A DNA stretch of 64,000 nucleotides from Nioella ostreopsis (GTDB taxonomy: Bacteria > Pseudomonadota > Alphaproteobacteria > Rhodobacterales > Rhodobacteraceae): positions 124,001-188,000 of the forward strand of contig NZ_RCIQ01000002.1 in assembly GCF_004000255.1 (NCBI RefSeq), in the 5' to 3' direction. The position numbers and the translations under genes were made by a program. Below are positions 18,387 through 27,400 of the stretch, in pieces. The notes under the pieces are model-generated. The model ran no database searches. It was not told the origin of the DNA and saw only the letters and a program-made list of their open reading frames with translations. Within the stretch, counting starts at the first letter, position 1; each line of letters begins with the position of its first letter.

Positions 18387-18974
18387 ATGTTCACAGGCAT
18401 CATCACCGATATCGGCACCGTCCAGAAGCTGGAACAGCGTGGCGACCTGCATGCGCGGATCGCCACCAGCTATGACACCGCGACGATTGATATCGGCGCG
18501 TCGATTGCCTGCGACGGGGTCTGCCTGACCGCCGTGGCGCTCGGGCAGGGCTGGTTCGACGTGGTTATTTCGGCTGAAAGCGTCTCGGTCACCACGATTC
18601 AGACATGGGCCGAGGGCAAGCGCCTGAACCTCGAACGGGCGCTGAAGGTGGGGGATGAGCTTGGCGGGCATATCGTGTCGGGCCATGTGTATGGCATGGC
18701 CGAGATTGTCGGCATGAAAGACGAGGGCGAAAGCACCCGCTTCACCTTCCGCGCGCCCGAGGCTCTGGCGAAATTCATCGCGCCCAAGGGGTCAGTGGCG
18801 CTTAATGGCACCTCGCTGACCGTGAACGAGGTGAATGGCTGCGACTTCGGCGTCAACATCATCCCGCATACGCAGCAGGTCACCACCTGGGGCGGTGCCA
18901 AGGTTGGCGACAAGGTCAATCTGGAAATCGACACGCTGGCCCGCTACGTCGCCCGATTGCAGGACTGGGCGTGA
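18387..18974 (+). CDS. ribE: Riboflavin synthase alpha chain
   Basis: A 195-residue riboflavin synthase, which dismutates two 6,7-dimethyl-8-ribityllumazines to riboflavin. The conserved MFTGIITDIGTV N-terminus fixes the start, with AAAGG upstream. Two lumazine-binding repeats are visible (IACDGVCLTAV and VALNGTSLTVNEVNG). The usual partner genes ribBA, ribH and nusB do not follow; instead the GTG of a small hypothetical gene overlaps the ribE stop by 4 nt. ribE is separated from ribD by three opposite-strand capsule genes. Confidence 0.96.
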   Translation: MFTGIITDIGTVQKLEQRGDLHARIATSYDTATIDIGASIACDGVCLTAVALGQGWFDVVISAESVSVTTIQTWAEGKRLNLERALKVGDELGGHIVSGHVYGMAEIVGMKDEGESTRFTFRAPEALAKFIAPKGSVALNGTSLTVNEVNGCDFGVNIIPHTQQVTTWGGAKVGDKVNLEIDTLARYVARLQDWA

Positions 18975-19201
18975 GCCGGGTTGTCACCCGATCCATCAAC
19001 GATCAGACCGGGCTGCGCTGCCTCGATCTTGTGCAGACCGATGCGGGAAGCCACATTTGGCTGGAATGCCGCCGCGACCCCGAGGACTCCCACGGGTGGC
19101 GCGTGGTGTTCTACGCGGCGAAAGAATTTGCCAGCGTGGCAGAGGCGTGGAGCGACGCGCGGGAACGGGTGGCCTGGCTGGACGAGGAGATGGCGGAATG
19201 A
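18971..19201 (+). CDS. Small protein of unknown function downstream of ribE
   Basis: A 76-residue protein starting at a GTG that overlaps the ribE stop (GTGA); its stop overlaps the next start (ATGA). It is acidic and soluble, with an LVQTDAGSHIWLECRRDP strand region and a C-terminal helix (VAEAWSDARERVAWLDEEMAE). I recognise no family. The tight overlaps on both sides and the good codon pattern support a real gene, probably translated together with ribE. Confidence 0.6.
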   Translation: MSRVVTRSINDQTGLRCLDLVQTDAGSHIWLECRRDPEDSHGWRVVFYAAKEFASVAEAWSDARERVAWLDEEMAE

Positions 19202-19776
19202 GCGGTATCGGACATAATGGCGGCCCGGCAATGGAAGCGGGCTTCGGCTTTCGCAAACTGGCCTGGGGCAAGGCGCGCAAGTCGCTGCTGAAGACCCTGC
19301 CCATTGAAATCGTCCGTGTGCGCGTCGCCCGCGCCAAGCGCCTGGGGATCGACTACACCACCTATGCCTCGATCCGGGCAGCGTCGGGCCATGACGTGGT
19401 GGCCTTCCTGTTTTCGGGCAACGCGCTGGAGATGACGCCAAGGCGGCTCACCCTGCCCGCCCATGTGGCAGAGCGGCTGGAGGGGCTGGAGGGCGCAGCG
19501 GACCGGCTGGCCGCCATCCATGCGCCCGCGCATCCTCATGCCCTGCTCTCTGCCAATCCCGGCCTTCTGGATCATGCTGCCCCCGCGCCGCGCTTCACCG
19601 AAAGCTGGTCGACCATTCGCGACCGTATTCGCGGGCTGGTCAGGGATCGTGGTCTGCCGGCGGATGGCGTCGTGCTGGTCGCTGCCACAGCCGTGGAACG
19701 CGAATGGTGCGCGGCGGGAAAACTGGCGGGGACAATCCCGGCAGACCAGTTCTTCGCCACCGCTCAACCGGCCTGA
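19198..19776 (+). CDS. Protein of unknown function with MSGIGHNGGP start
   Basis: A 192-residue protein beginning with the MSGIGHNGGP motif, found at the N-terminus of several uncharacterised alphaproteobacterial proteins. A basic region follows (WGKARKSLLKTLPIEIVRVRVARAKRLG), then an alpha-beta stretch (YASIRAASGHDVVAFLFSGNALEM) and a helical C-terminus. The basic segment could bind nucleic acid, but no defined domain is visible. Its ATG overlaps the preceding stop by 4 nt, making it the third gene of a ribE-led unit. Confidence 0.65.
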   Translation: MSGIGHNGGPAMEAGFGFRKLAWGKARKSLLKTLPIEIVRVRVARAKRLGIDYTTYASIRAASGHDVVAFLFSGNALEMTPRRLTLPAHVAERLEGLEGAADRLAAIHAPAHPHALLSANPGLLDHAAPAPRFTESWSTIRDRIRGLVRDRGLPADGVVLVAATAVEREWCAAGKLAGTIPADQFFATAQPA

Positions 19777-19793
19777 GATCCGCGCCCGCCCCG

Positions 19794-20579
19794 ATGACCG
19801 GCCTATCGCAAGAGACTCTGCTGATGTTCCTCAAGATCGCCATCGTGCCAGTGATGCTGCTGTCGATCCTCTGGCGGAACCGGCGCGAGAAACGTCGCCG
19901 CGCCGACACCGCCGCAGAAGAACAGGCGGCCCGCAACGCCAGCGCCCGACGCGAGGTCATTGACCTGCGGTCTGCGGATATCGCGACCTTGCAAGCGGCG
20001 CTCGACAGCGTGACCTCCGGGGCCTGCCTTGTCTCGCTGCGAAATGAGCCCGTGACGGAACCGGCGCTCCGCTCTGCGCTTGCCACCGCCCTGATGGATG
20101 CCGACCGGTTCGACGACGCTGCGAGGGTGATCGGCGGGGCGGACCAGAGCTGCGACCCGGATGTGGTGATCTGCGCCGCCCGGCTTGAGCTTTATCGCGG
20201 GGACGAGACCGGGGCCATTTCGCTTCTGTCACAGGCGGCGGACCTGAAACTGGCGGCCCTGCGGCAGGCATCGCGCGGGGTGCGCCTGCATCTGGCCGAG
20301 TTGCTGGCCCAAAGCCTCTCTGATGCCTTGCCCCCGCTGACCCTGCAAAACACCCGGCTGTCCGGGCTTGGCCCGCTGGATTGCCTGATCCTGTCCGGTC
20401 GTGACGCAGAGGCGCGGTCCCTGTTGGAGGAGCTTGTGCCGCTTCTGCAAAGGGCCATTGCCGATAGCACCGGAGACCCGGAGGGCCGGGCGGGCCCGCT
20501 ACCCCGTCAGGCGGCCGAGGCGGCACTGTCGCGGCTTGCGGCCTATCGTGACCGCCATTTCACCCCGACAGACGCCTGA
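19794..20579 (+). CDS. Membrane-anchored TPR-like protein
   Basis: A 261-residue protein. One N-terminal transmembrane segment (about residues 9-24, LLMFLKIAIVPVMLLSILW) is followed by a very basic stretch (RNRREKRRRAD) that keeps the rest in the cytoplasm. The remaining part is helical and alanine/leucine-rich with TPR-like spacing (ALATALMDADRFDDAARVIGG, then an ARLELYRGDETGAISLLSQA repeat). The topology is typical of scaffolding proteins; no partner is known. It lies 17 nt after the previous gene and ends at a bidirectional terminator shared with typA. Confidence 0.62.
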   Translation: MTGLSQETLLMFLKIAIVPVMLLSILWRNRREKRRRADTAAEEQAARNASARREVIDLRSADIATLQAALDSVTSGACLVSLRNEPVTEPALRSALATALMDADRFDDAARVIGGADQSCDPDVVICAARLELYRGDETGAISLLSQAADLKLAALRQASRGVRLHLAELLAQSLSDALPPLTLQNTRLSGLGPLDCLILSGRDAEARSLLEELVPLLQRAIADSTGDPEGRAGPLPRQAAEAALSRLAAYRDRHFTPTDA

Positions 20580-20597
20580 GCCAGGGCCAAACCGAAA

Positions 20598-20620
20598 ACG
20601 CGCGCCACTGGGGCGCGCGT
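20598..20620. terminator. Bidirectional intrinsic terminator
   Basis: A perfect 9-bp stem ACGCGCGCC / GGCGCGCGT with a 5-nt loop lies between the converging TPR-like gene and typA. On the minus strand it is followed by TTTTCGGTTT, the signature of an intrinsic terminator for typA. On the plus strand the tail is less U-rich. Confidence 0.75.
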
Positions 20621-20643
20621 CTCGGTGTTCAGGTGGATGTGGC

Positions 20644-22464
20644 TCAGCCCGCTGCGCGGGATTGGCGCTTGCGCTCATGCGGGTCGAGGAAGCGCTTGCG
20701 CAAGCGGATCGCGTTCGGCGTCACCTCCACCAGCTCGTCATCGTCGATATAGGCGATGGCCTGTTCCAGCGACATGGTGACCGGCGTGGTCAGGCGCACG
20801 GCCTCATCGGTGCCGGACGCGCGCACGTTGGTCAGCTTCTTGCCCTTCAGCGGGTTCACTTCCAGATCATTGTCGCGGCTGTGTTCGCCGATGATCATGC
20901 CGGTATAGACCGGTTCCTGCGCGCCGATGAACATCTTGCCGCGATCTTCCAGGTTCCACAGCGCATAGGCGACCGAGGTGCCGTTTTCCATCGAGATCAG
21001 CACACCCTGACGACGGCCCGGAATCGGCCCGCGATAGGGGGACCATTCGTGGAACACCCGGTTCAGAACGCCAGAGCCGCGCGTGTCGGTCAGGAACTCG
21101 CCGTGATAGCCGATGAGCCCGCGAGAGGGCACATGGGCGATGATCCGGGTCTTGCCGGCGCCACCGGGGCGCATCTCGACCAGATCGCCCTTGCGGGGGC
21201 CGGTCAGCTTTTCGATCACCGCGCCGGAATACTCGTCATCCACGTCGATGGTGACTTCCTCGATCGGTTCCAGCTTCTGGTCGCCATCCTCGCGGAACAG
21301 CACCTGCGGGCGGCTGATCGACAGCTCGAACCCTTCGCGGCGCATGTTCTCGATCAGAACGCCCATCTGCAATTCGCCCCGGCCCGCGACCTCGAAGGCC
21401 TCTCCGCCCGGCGTGTCGGTGACCTTGATGGCCACGTTCGATTCCGCCTCTTTCATCAAACGCTCGCGGATGACGCGGGATTGCACCTTCTTGCCGTCAC
21501 GGCCCGCCAGCGGGCTGTCATTGATGCCGAAAGTGACGGTGATGGTGGGCGGGTCAATCGGCTGCGCGGCCAGAGGCTCGTCCACGGCCAGTGCGCAGAT
21601 GGTGTCGGCCACGGTGGCCTTGGTCATGCCCGCGAGGGACACGATATCACCTGCCTGCGCTTCCTCGATATCCTGCTGCGCCAGCCCCCGGAAGGCCTGA
21701 ATGCGGGTGACGCGGAACTGTTCCACCTTCTCGCCCATGCGGCTGAGCGCCTGTACGGTGGCGCCCACTTTCAGCTTGCCCGATTCAACCCGGCCGGTCA
21801 GCAGGCGACCCACGAAAGGATCAGCGCCAAGCGTGGTGGCCAGCATCCGGAAATCCTCATCCTGATGGGCAATCTGGCGCGGCTTGGGCACGTGATTGAC
21901 GATCAGGTTGAACAGCGCATGCAGATCCTTGCGTGGCCCGTCCAGATCCGCATCCGCCCAACCGGAGCGACCCGAGGCATAGAGATGCGGGAAATCGAGC
22001 TGATCTTCGGTGGCATCGAGCGTTGCGAACAGGTCGAAACATTCGTCGAGCGCCCGATCCGGTTCCGCATCGGGTTTGTCGACCTTGTTCAGCACCACGA
22101 TGGGGCGCAGCCCAAGTGCCAGCGCCTTGGAGGTCACGAACTTGGTCTGCGGCATTGGGCCTTCGGCGGCATCGACCAGCAGGACCACACCATCGACCAT
22201 CGACAGGATGCGTTCGACCTCGCCGCCGAAATCGGCGTGGCCGGGCGTGTCGACGATATTAATCCGCGTGCCCTTCCATTCGAGGCTGGTGGGCTTGGCG
22301 AAAATGGTGATCCCGCGTTCGCGTTCCAGATCGTTGGAATCCATGGCGCGTTCGGCCACGGCCTGGTTGGCACGGAATGCGCCGGACTGTTTCAGAAGCT
22401 CGTCCACCAGAGTGGTCTTGCCATGGTCGACATGCGCGATGATCGCGATATTACGGAGGTCCAT
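20644..22464 (-). CDS. typA: Ribosome-associated GTPase TypA/BipA
   Basis: A 606-residue translational GTPase of the TypA/BipA type, which acts in ribosome assembly and stress adaptation. The G motifs are intact near the N-terminus ([28 protein letters not shown]). EF-Tu-like domain 2, two EF-G-like domains and the C-terminal BipA domain follow ([20 protein letters not shown]). The start at 22464 gives the [15 protein letters not shown] family N-terminus. irr lies upstream on the same strand, separated by a two-hairpin terminator, so the two are probably transcribed separately. Confidence 0.96.
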   Translation of the reverse strand: MDLRNIAIIAHVDHGKTTLVDELLKQSGAFRANQAVAERAMDSNDLERERGITIFAKPTSLEWKGTRINIVDTPGHADFGGEVERILSMVDGVVLLVDAAEGPMPQTKFVTSKALALGLRPIVVLNKVDKPDAEPDRALDECFDLFATLDATEDQLDFPHLYASGRSGWADADLDGPRKDLHALFNLIVNHVPKPRQIAHQDEDFRMLATTLGADPFVGRLLTGRVESGKLKVGATVQALSRMGEKVEQFRVTRIQAFRGLAQQDIEEAQAGDIVSLAGMTKATVADTICALAVDEPLAAQPIDPPTITVTFGINDSPLAGRDGKKVQSRVIRERLMKEAESNVAIKVTDTPGGEAFEVAGRGELQMGVLIENMRREGFELSISRPQVLFREDGDQKLEPIEEVTIDVDDEYSGAVIEKLTGPRKGDLVEMRPGGAGKTRIIAHVPSRGLIGYHGEFLTDTRGSGVLNRVFHEWSPYRGPIPGRRQGVLISMENGTSVAYALWNLEDRGKMFIGAQEPVYTGMIIGEHSRDNDLEVNPLKGKKLTNVRASGTDEAVRLTTPVTMSLEQAIAYIDDDELVEVTPNAIRLRKRFLDPHERKRQSRAAG

Positions 22465-22534
22465 CCGAGTGGGCCTTTCAAGATAAGCTGAGTTGGCCCC
22501 GCCGTTACAGGGATGTTGGGCCAAAGGCCAGACC

Positions 22535-22576
22535 AAAACTCCTGAAAGAGTTTTGCAAGCCCCTTCGAAGGGGCTT
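22535..22576 (-). terminator. Twin-hairpin terminator of irr
   Basis: Two perfect hairpins in a row: AAGCCCCTTC with its palindromic complement (22557-22576) and AAAACTC / GAGTTTT (22535-22554). They lie 9 nt beyond the irr stop on the minus strand, and the distal stem ends in UUUU. A similar twin arrangement is at 43249-43290. Confidence 0.7.
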
Positions 22577-22584
22577 CGCCGCCC

Positions 22585-23019
22585 TCACCCCCGCTTGCGC
22601 AGGCGCACGACCACGTCGAGCTTGGCGACCTCATAGCCCTCGGGTGGGGTCGGCAGGGCGGCGATCTTCAGCTCCGATGTCGCGGCGTCGACCAGCTGGC
22701 CGTTCTCCTCGAAGTAGAAATGCGGGTGATCGTCCATGCGGGTGTCGAAATAGCTGCGGGTGCCGTCGACAGTCACTTCCTGCACCAGACCCGCTTCGCA
22801 GAAGGCGCGCAGCGTGTTGTAGACCGTGGCCAGAGACACCTTGTCCCCCGCCGCGACGCTGGCGGCATGCAGCCCTTCCGCCGTCACGTGCCGATCCTGC
22901 CCGTCACCCACGAGAAGCGTCGCCAGCGAAAGGCGCTGACGGGTGGGGCGGAGGTCTGCCTGGGCGAGCCATTTGGTGCTGCGTTCAAGAGCTTCTGGCG
23001 TCATCTGGGGTCTCTTCAT
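22585..23019 (-). CDS. irr: Fur-family iron response regulator Irr
   Basis: A 144-residue Fur-superfamily regulator. Irr proteins of Rhizobiales and Rhodobacterales control iron uptake, haem synthesis and iron storage by sensing haem. The N-terminal winged helix (LRPTRQRLSLATLLVG and VSLATVYNTLRAFCEAGLV) and a dimerisation half with the Irr-type HPHFYFEENGQ histidine cluster are present. The Cys-x-x-Cys zinc pairs of true Fur are absent, as expected for Irr; the rhizobial N-terminal haem motif is also absent, as in other Rhodobacterales Irr. It is divergent from fabA with 173 nt between starts, the conserved irr-fabA neighbourhood of this order. Confidence 0.88.
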   Translation of the reverse strand: MKRPQMTPEALERSTKWLAQADLRPTRQRLSLATLLVGDGQDRHVTAEGLHAASVAAGDKVSLATVYNTLRAFCEAGLVQEVTVDGTRSYFDTRMDDHPHFYFEENGQLVDAATSELKIAALPTPPEGYEVAKLDVVVRLRKRG

Positions 23020-23192
23020 CGGTGTTACCGTGCAATATAGGCGTTGGAGGCACCGGTTTTCAAACGGAATCGGGTTGATGCGTCACCGGGCCCCAACAGG
23101 TGTTACCTTGCGTCCCCACGGGCGCAGGTGATAGGGGATGGCGAATTTGGCAAGCCAGACAACAGAAGGCTGACGGGAAGGGGCGAGGACAC

Positions 23193-23702
23193 ATGGCAGA
23201 CTATCCCACGAGCTTCGATCGGGACGATCTACTGAAATGCGCACGCGGAGAGCTGTTTGGCCCCGGAAACGCGCAATTGCCCGAACCGCCGATGCTGATG
23301 ATGGACCGCATCACCGACATCTCCGGTGACGGCGGTCTGCACGGCAAGGGTCATGTGGTGGCGGAGTTCGACATCACGCCCGACCTGTGGTTCTTCTCCT
23401 GCCATTTCCCCGGCAACCCGATCATGCCCGGCTGTCTGGGCCTTGACGGTCTGTGGCAGCTGACCGGCTTCAACCTCGGCTGGCGCGGCTGGCAGGGGCG
23501 CGGCTATGCGCTTGGCGTGGGGGAGGTGAAGCTGACCGGCATGGTGCGCCCCGACCGCAAGATGCTGACCTACAAGGTGGATTTCACCAAGGCCATCCAG
23601 ACCCGCCGCCTGACCATGGGCGTCGCTGACGGCATCGTCGAGGCCGATGGCGAGGTGATCTATCAGGTCAAGGACATGAAGGTGGCGCTGAGCGAAAGCT
23701 GA
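23193..23702 (+). CDS. fabA: 3-hydroxydecanoyl-ACP dehydratase/isomerase FabA
   Basis: A 169-residue FabA that dehydrates 3-hydroxydecanoyl-ACP and isomerises the product to the cis-3 enoyl form, the entry to unsaturated fatty acids. The active-site His71 and Asp85 lie in [18 protein letters not shown]. The ATG at 23193 gives the [14 protein letters not shown] start normal for alphaproteobacteria. In relatives fabA, fabB and fabI form a continuous run; here an opposite-strand gene sits between fabA and fabB, so fabA must end its own message or run antisense through that gene. Confidence 0.97.
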   Translation: MADYPTSFDRDDLLKCARGELFGPGNAQLPEPPMLMMDRITDISGDGGLHGKGHVVAEFDITPDLWFFSCHFPGNPIMPGCLGLDGLWQLTGFNLGWRGWQGRGYALGVGEVKLTGMVRPDRKMLTYKVDFTKAIQTRRLTMGVADGIVEADGEVIYQVKDMKVALSES

Positions 23703-23744
23703 GCGAATACGAGCAAAGCCCATGAAAGGCCCATGACGGTCTTC

Positions 23745-24491
23745 TCAACGGCTCTGCACCCCACGGCGAAAAACAACCGACACCGGGTCCCAGTCAAAGG
23801 GAATCCGGTAAAAAAGCCGCGCGCCAAGGGCCTCGCAGAAACGCAGGTAGGGTGCCGGATCAGCCGGCACGTACCACTCCTCGCCATTGCAGACGGCCCG
23901 CACCTCCTCCTCAGGATAGACCAGCCGCGCTTCGGGGCGGAGCCCCTGCCGGGGCAATTCCACATAGACGGCAGCGCGGATCGCCCGCAGATCCCGCAGA
24001 TCGCCGATTGTCATGTCGGATGTCATGAAATCGGACAGCGTCGCTCCGGGCCAGGAATACCCCGTCAACTCATCCCATTGATGGCGGTCATGCGCAAAGA
24101 AACGAAGCCGCGTTTGCCCGGCTGCCGGGTCAAAGCTGGTCTCGGCAATGCCCAGAAGGGGCAGACCATCGGCTTGCCGCCAAAGCACGATCTGGGTTTC
24201 GAAACTGCCTCCGCCCGTGCCCTCATCCATGATGCGCACATACCCGTTCGGCCCATCCACCATGATCGGCATCGGCGTTCCCCAATCGGGTGAGGTCGTG
24301 ACCCACTGTCCGCCTTCCTGACGGAGCGCATAGGTCAGATCCGCCACCAGACCGCTAACGCGCAGATCCTCGTAGTAGTCCACCACAGCGGTCTGTGCGC
24401 TGGCCTGCAAGGGAAGGACCAGACCAATCAAAAGGACCACAAGCCGGCGCAAGAGTGCCACAGGAACCACCATCTGAGCTGGAAGCAGCAT
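23745..24491 (-). CDS. Secreted protein of unknown function between fabA and fabB
   Basis: A 248-residue protein with an N-terminal signal peptide (hydrophobic VALLRRLVVLLIGLVLPL, then ASAQ at the likely cleavage site, residues 30-33). The ATG at 24491 and one six codons in are both possible starts. The mature protein is beta-rich (VSGLVADLTYALRQEGGQW, FETQIVLWRQ) with two cysteines. I recognise no family or catalytic motif. It is on the opposite strand to fabA and fabB and breaks the usual order of these lipid genes. A role in envelope maintenance is possible but unsupported. Confidence 0.68.
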   Translation of the reverse strand: MLLPAQMVVPVALLRRLVVLLIGLVLPLQASAQTAVVDYYEDLRVSGLVADLTYALRQEGGQWVTTSPDWGTPMPIMVDGPNGYVRIMDEGTGGGSFETQIVLWRQADGLPLLGIAETSFDPAAGQTRLRFFAHDRHQWDELTGYSWPGATLSDFMTSDMTIGDLRDLRAIRAAVYVELPRQGLRPEARLVYPEEEVRAVCNGEEWYVPADPAPYLRFCEALGARLFYRIPFDWDPVSVVFRRGVQSR

Positions 24492-24687
24492 ATGTTTTCT
24501 CCTCTCAAGCCGCGGGCCTGTCCCGCAATGCGCCGTATGCTCTGCCGTGGAATGCCCCCTGTGCCATGATCTGCATCAAGCTGCCCTGCCCTCTGGCAGC
24601 GCATACCCGGCAATCCCCGCACCTCTCCACCTTGCACCTTCCCCCGGCAATGCCCTACTAAGACGAGAGCAAAGCAAGGGAGGCCAC

Positions 24688-25917
24688 ATGCGCCGAGTAG
24701 TTGTCACGGGCCTTGGGATCGTCTCGTCGATCGGGAACAATGCCGAAGAGGTCACGGCCAGCCTGAAAGCGGGCAGATCCGGTATCGAGGCCAGCCCCGA
24801 GATGGTCGAACATGGCTTTCGCAGCCAGATCGCGGGCACGCTCAAGATCGACCCGAAAGAGCATGTGGACAAGCGCGCCCTGCGCTTCATGGGGCCGGGC
24901 GCGGCCTATGCCCATATCGCCATGACCCAGGCGATTGCCGATGCCGGGTTGTCCGACGACCATGTCAGCAACGTGCGCACCGGTCTGGTGGCGGGATCTG
25001 GTGGCCCTTCGACCTCTGCCATGCTGACCGCGCATCAGACGGTTTTGTCCTCGGGCGCAACCAAGCGGATCGGGCCCTTCGCGGTGCCCAAATGCATGTC
25101 GTCCACGATCTCGGCCAACCTCGCTACGGCCTTCAAGATCAAGGGCATCAACTATTCCATCACCTCGGCCTGTTCGACGTCCTTGCATTGCATCGGCAAC
25201 GCGGCGGAACAGATCATGATGGGCAAGCAGGACGTGATGTTCGCTGGCGGCGGCGAGGAACTGGACTGGACGCTCTCCTGCCTCTTCGATGCCATGGGCG
25301 CGATGTCCTCGAAATACAACGACACGCCCACCAAGGCCTCTCGCGCTTTCGACGAAGGCCGCGATGGCTTCGTCATTTCTGGCGGTGGCGGCATCGTGGT
25401 GCTGGAGGATCTGGATCACGCGCTGGCGCGCGGCGCGACGATCTACGCGGAAGTGACCGGCTTTGCCGCCACATCTGACGGGCATGACATGGTTGCCCCC
25501 TCGGGCGAGGGCGGTGAACGGGCCATGCGGCTGGCGCTGCAGACGCTGCCAGAGGGTCGGAATGTCAGCTACATCAACGCCCATGGCACCTCCACCCCCG
25601 TGGGCGATGTAGGCGAGGTCGCCGCCGTGCGCCGCGTCTTCGGCGAGGGCCACGTGCCGCCGATCAGCTCCACCAAGTCAATGACCGGCCACGCGCAAGG
25701 CGCGGCGGGCGCGTTGGAGGCGATTTTCTGCCTTTTGATGCTGAAGGGCAATTTCATCACCCCCTCGATCAATGTCGAAACCCTGGCCGAGGGGATCAAC
25801 CCCGGCGAGGTTGCAACCGAGTACGTAGAGAACGCGGGCCTCGACACAGTGATGACCAACAGCTTCGGCTTCGGGGGCACCAACGGCTCCATGCTGCTTT
25901 CCAGATATAACGGATAA
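24688..25917 (+). CDS. fabB: 3-oxoacyl-ACP synthase I FabB
   Basis: A 409-residue beta-ketoacyl-ACP synthase of the FabB type, which elongates the cis-unsaturated intermediate made by FabA. The Cys-His-His triad is present: Cys162 in SACSTSLH, His299 in NAHGTSTPVGD and His335 in KSMTGHAQGAAG, with Lys330. The start at 24688 follows a GGGAGG site and gives the RRVVVTGLGIVSSIG N-terminus. fabI follows after 6 nt on the same message. Confidence 0.97.
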   Translation: MRRVVVTGLGIVSSIGNNAEEVTASLKAGRSGIEASPEMVEHGFRSQIAGTLKIDPKEHVDKRALRFMGPGAAYAHIAMTQAIADAGLSDDHVSNVRTGLVAGSGGPSTSAMLTAHQTVLSSGATKRIGPFAVPKCMSSTISANLATAFKIKGINYSITSACSTSLHCIGNAAEQIMMGKQDVMFAGGGEELDWTLSCLFDAMGAMSSKYNDTPTKASRAFDEGRDGFVISGGGGIVVLEDLDHALARGATIYAEVTGFAATSDGHDMVAPSGEGGERAMRLALQTLPEGRNVSYINAHGTSTPVGDVGEVAAVRRVFGEGHVPPISSTKSMTGHAQGAAGALEAIFCLLMLKGNFITPSINVETLAEGINPGEVATEYVENAGLDTVMTNSFGFGGTNGSMLLSRYNG

Positions 25918-25923
25918 ATCCAG

Positions 25924-26712
25924 ATGGCTGATTTGATGAAGGGCAAACGCGGGCTGATCATGGGCGTGGCCAATGACCGCTCGATCGCATGGGGCATCGC
26001 CAAGGCCATGCAGGCCGAGGGCGCGGAGCTGGCGTTTTCCTATCAGGGCGATGCATTCGGCAAGCGGGTGAAGCCGCTGGCGGATCAGTTGGGTGCTGAC
26101 CTGCTGGTCGATGTGGACGTGACCGACGATGCCTCGCTCGACGCCTGTTTCGGGCAGATCGGCGAGAAATGGGGCAAGCTCGATTTCTTGGTTCACGCCA
26201 TTGCGTTTTCCGACAAGAACGAACTTGGCGGGCGGTTCATCAACACCACGCGCGACAACTTCCGCAATTCGCTGACGATCTCGTGCTATTCGCTGATCGA
26301 CGTGGCCCGCCGGGCAGAGCCGCTGATGACGGACGGCGGCACGATCCTGACCCTGACCTATATGGGGTCGAACCGGGTGACGCCCTTCTACAACGTGATG
26401 GGCGTGGCCAAGGCGGCGCTGGAAAGTTCCGTCCGGTATCTCGCCAACGACATGGGGCCGAACAAGATCCGCGTGAATGCGATCTCGCCCGGTCCGATGA
26501 AGACACTGGCGGGGGCCGCGATCTCTGGCGCGCGCAAGACCTTCAATACCGCACGTGACAACGCTCCGCTGCGCGACAACGCCACGCTGGAGTCGATCGG
26601 CGGCACCGCCGTGTATCTGGCGTCCGATTACGGCGCCTGCACGACGGGCGAGATCATCACCGTCGACGGCGGCTATCACGTATTGGGAATGATGCAGCCG
26701 GAAAACCTCTGA
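25924..26712 (+). CDS. fabI: Enoyl-ACP reductase FabI
   Basis: A 262-residue NADH-dependent enoyl-ACP reductase, last step of each fatty acid elongation cycle. The FabI pattern Tyr146...Tyr156-x6-Lys163 is present (TLTYMGSNRVTPFYNVMGVAKAALE), with the atypical SDR nucleotide motif GVANDRSIAWGIA near the N-terminus. It lies 6 nt after fabB, so the two are co-transcribed. The stop codon forms the loop of a terminator-like hairpin at 26702-26720. Confidence 0.97.
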   Translation: MADLMKGKRGLIMGVANDRSIAWGIAKAMQAEGAELAFSYQGDAFGKRVKPLADQLGADLLVDVDVTDDASLDACFGQIGEKWGKLDFLVHAIAFSDKNELGGRFINTTRDNFRNSLTISCYSLIDVARRAEPLMTDGGTILTLTYMGSNRVTPFYNVMGVAKAALESSVRYLANDMGPNKIRVNAISPGPMKTLAGAAISGARKTFNTARDNAPLRDNATLESIGGTAVYLASDYGACTTGEIITVDGGYHVLGMMQPENL

Positions 26713-26720
26713 GAGGTTTT
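26702..26720 (+). terminator. Hairpin with the fabI stop codon in its loop
   Basis: AAAACCTC and GAGGTTTT form a perfect 8-bp stem around TGA, which is the fabI stop. The 3' arm ends in UUUU, as in an intrinsic terminator. Placing the stop in the loop means a terminating ribosome would cover the hairpin. Confidence 0.6.
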
Positions 26721-26752
26721 CGGTCTGCGCCCTGCCAGTCCGGCGGGGCAGG

Positions 26753-26775
26753 GGCGGCACCCGAGGGGTGCCGCC
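26753..26775. terminator. Hairpin at the convergent fabI / FKBP junction
   Basis: GGCGGCACCC and GGGTGCCGCC form a perfect 10-bp stem with a GAG loop, 8 nt beyond the stop of the leftward FKBP gene. It is very stable but not followed by a clear U-tract on either strand, so it is better seen as an mRNA 3' stabiliser or weak bidirectional terminator. Confidence 0.55.
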
Positions 26776-26782
26776 ATGCGTT

Positions 26783-27211
26783 TCAGTCCACGGATACGAC
26801 CTCGACCGCGAAGGTCAGATCCTGACCTGCCAGCGGGTGATTGGCGTCGAGCGTGATATGGGTTTCGCTGACCTCGGCCACGACAACCGGGATGGCCTGC
26901 CCGTTCGGGGCCTGCATCTGCAACTGGGTGCCGGGTTCGGTCGGGATGTTGTCGGGGATCTGCTCGCGCGGGATCTGCTGCATCGCGTTCGGATCGCGGT
27001 CGCCATAGGCCTGGTCGGCTGGCACGGTCACCGTCTTCGCATCGCCCGTTTTCAGGCCCTCGAACGCCGCTTCAAGTCCGGGGATGATCTGGCCTTCCCC
27101 CATCGTGAAGCTCAGCGGATCGCGGCCTTCCGAGCTGTCGAAAACGCTGCCGTCGTTCAGCGTGCCGGTGTAGTGGAACGCAACTTTGCTGCCTGAAGTG
27201 GCCTCTGTCAT
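26783..27211 (-). CDS. FKBP-type peptidyl-prolyl isomerase (SlyD-like)
   Basis: A 142-residue FKBP-type isomerase. The N-terminal FKBP part is split by an insert-in-flap as in SlyD/FkpB: VAFHYTGTLNDGSVFDSSEGRDPLSFTMGEGQIIPGLEAAFEGLKTGDAKTVTVP, then a chaperone-like IF domain (residues about 70-120), and return to the isomerase fold with ANHPLAGQDLTFAVEV. The metal-binding His-rich tail of E. coli SlyD is missing. The start at 27211 is the MTEATSGSK N-terminus. It is a cytoplasmic folding helper, probably monocistronic. Confidence 0.88.
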   Translation of the reverse strand: MTEATSGSKVAFHYTGTLNDGSVFDSSEGRDPLSFTMGEGQIIPGLEAAFEGLKTGDAKTVTVPADQAYGDRDPNAMQQIPREQIPDNIPTEPGTQLQMQAPNGQAIPVVVAEVSETHITLDANHPLAGQDLTFAVEVVSVD

Positions 27212-27400
27212 GAAGTCATCCTGTGTGTGGGGGGTGGGTTTTCGCGGGGTGGGCGCCGATCCCGGCCCATCCTTCCGCAGATGTGGCCGCAAGGCTATCA
27301 GGCCATGCCCTGATGTAAACCGCGAATCCTGAAAAGCCGCCAGGGTGGCTTTTCCCCGCCGCGCCCCTGTGCAACTCTGCCGCTCAAAAGGGGACAGGCC

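Noticed and set aside
20401-22491. 696-codon plus-strand frame opposite typA
   Set aside because: Antisense shadow of a fully conserved GTPase gene; it even crosses the typA terminator.
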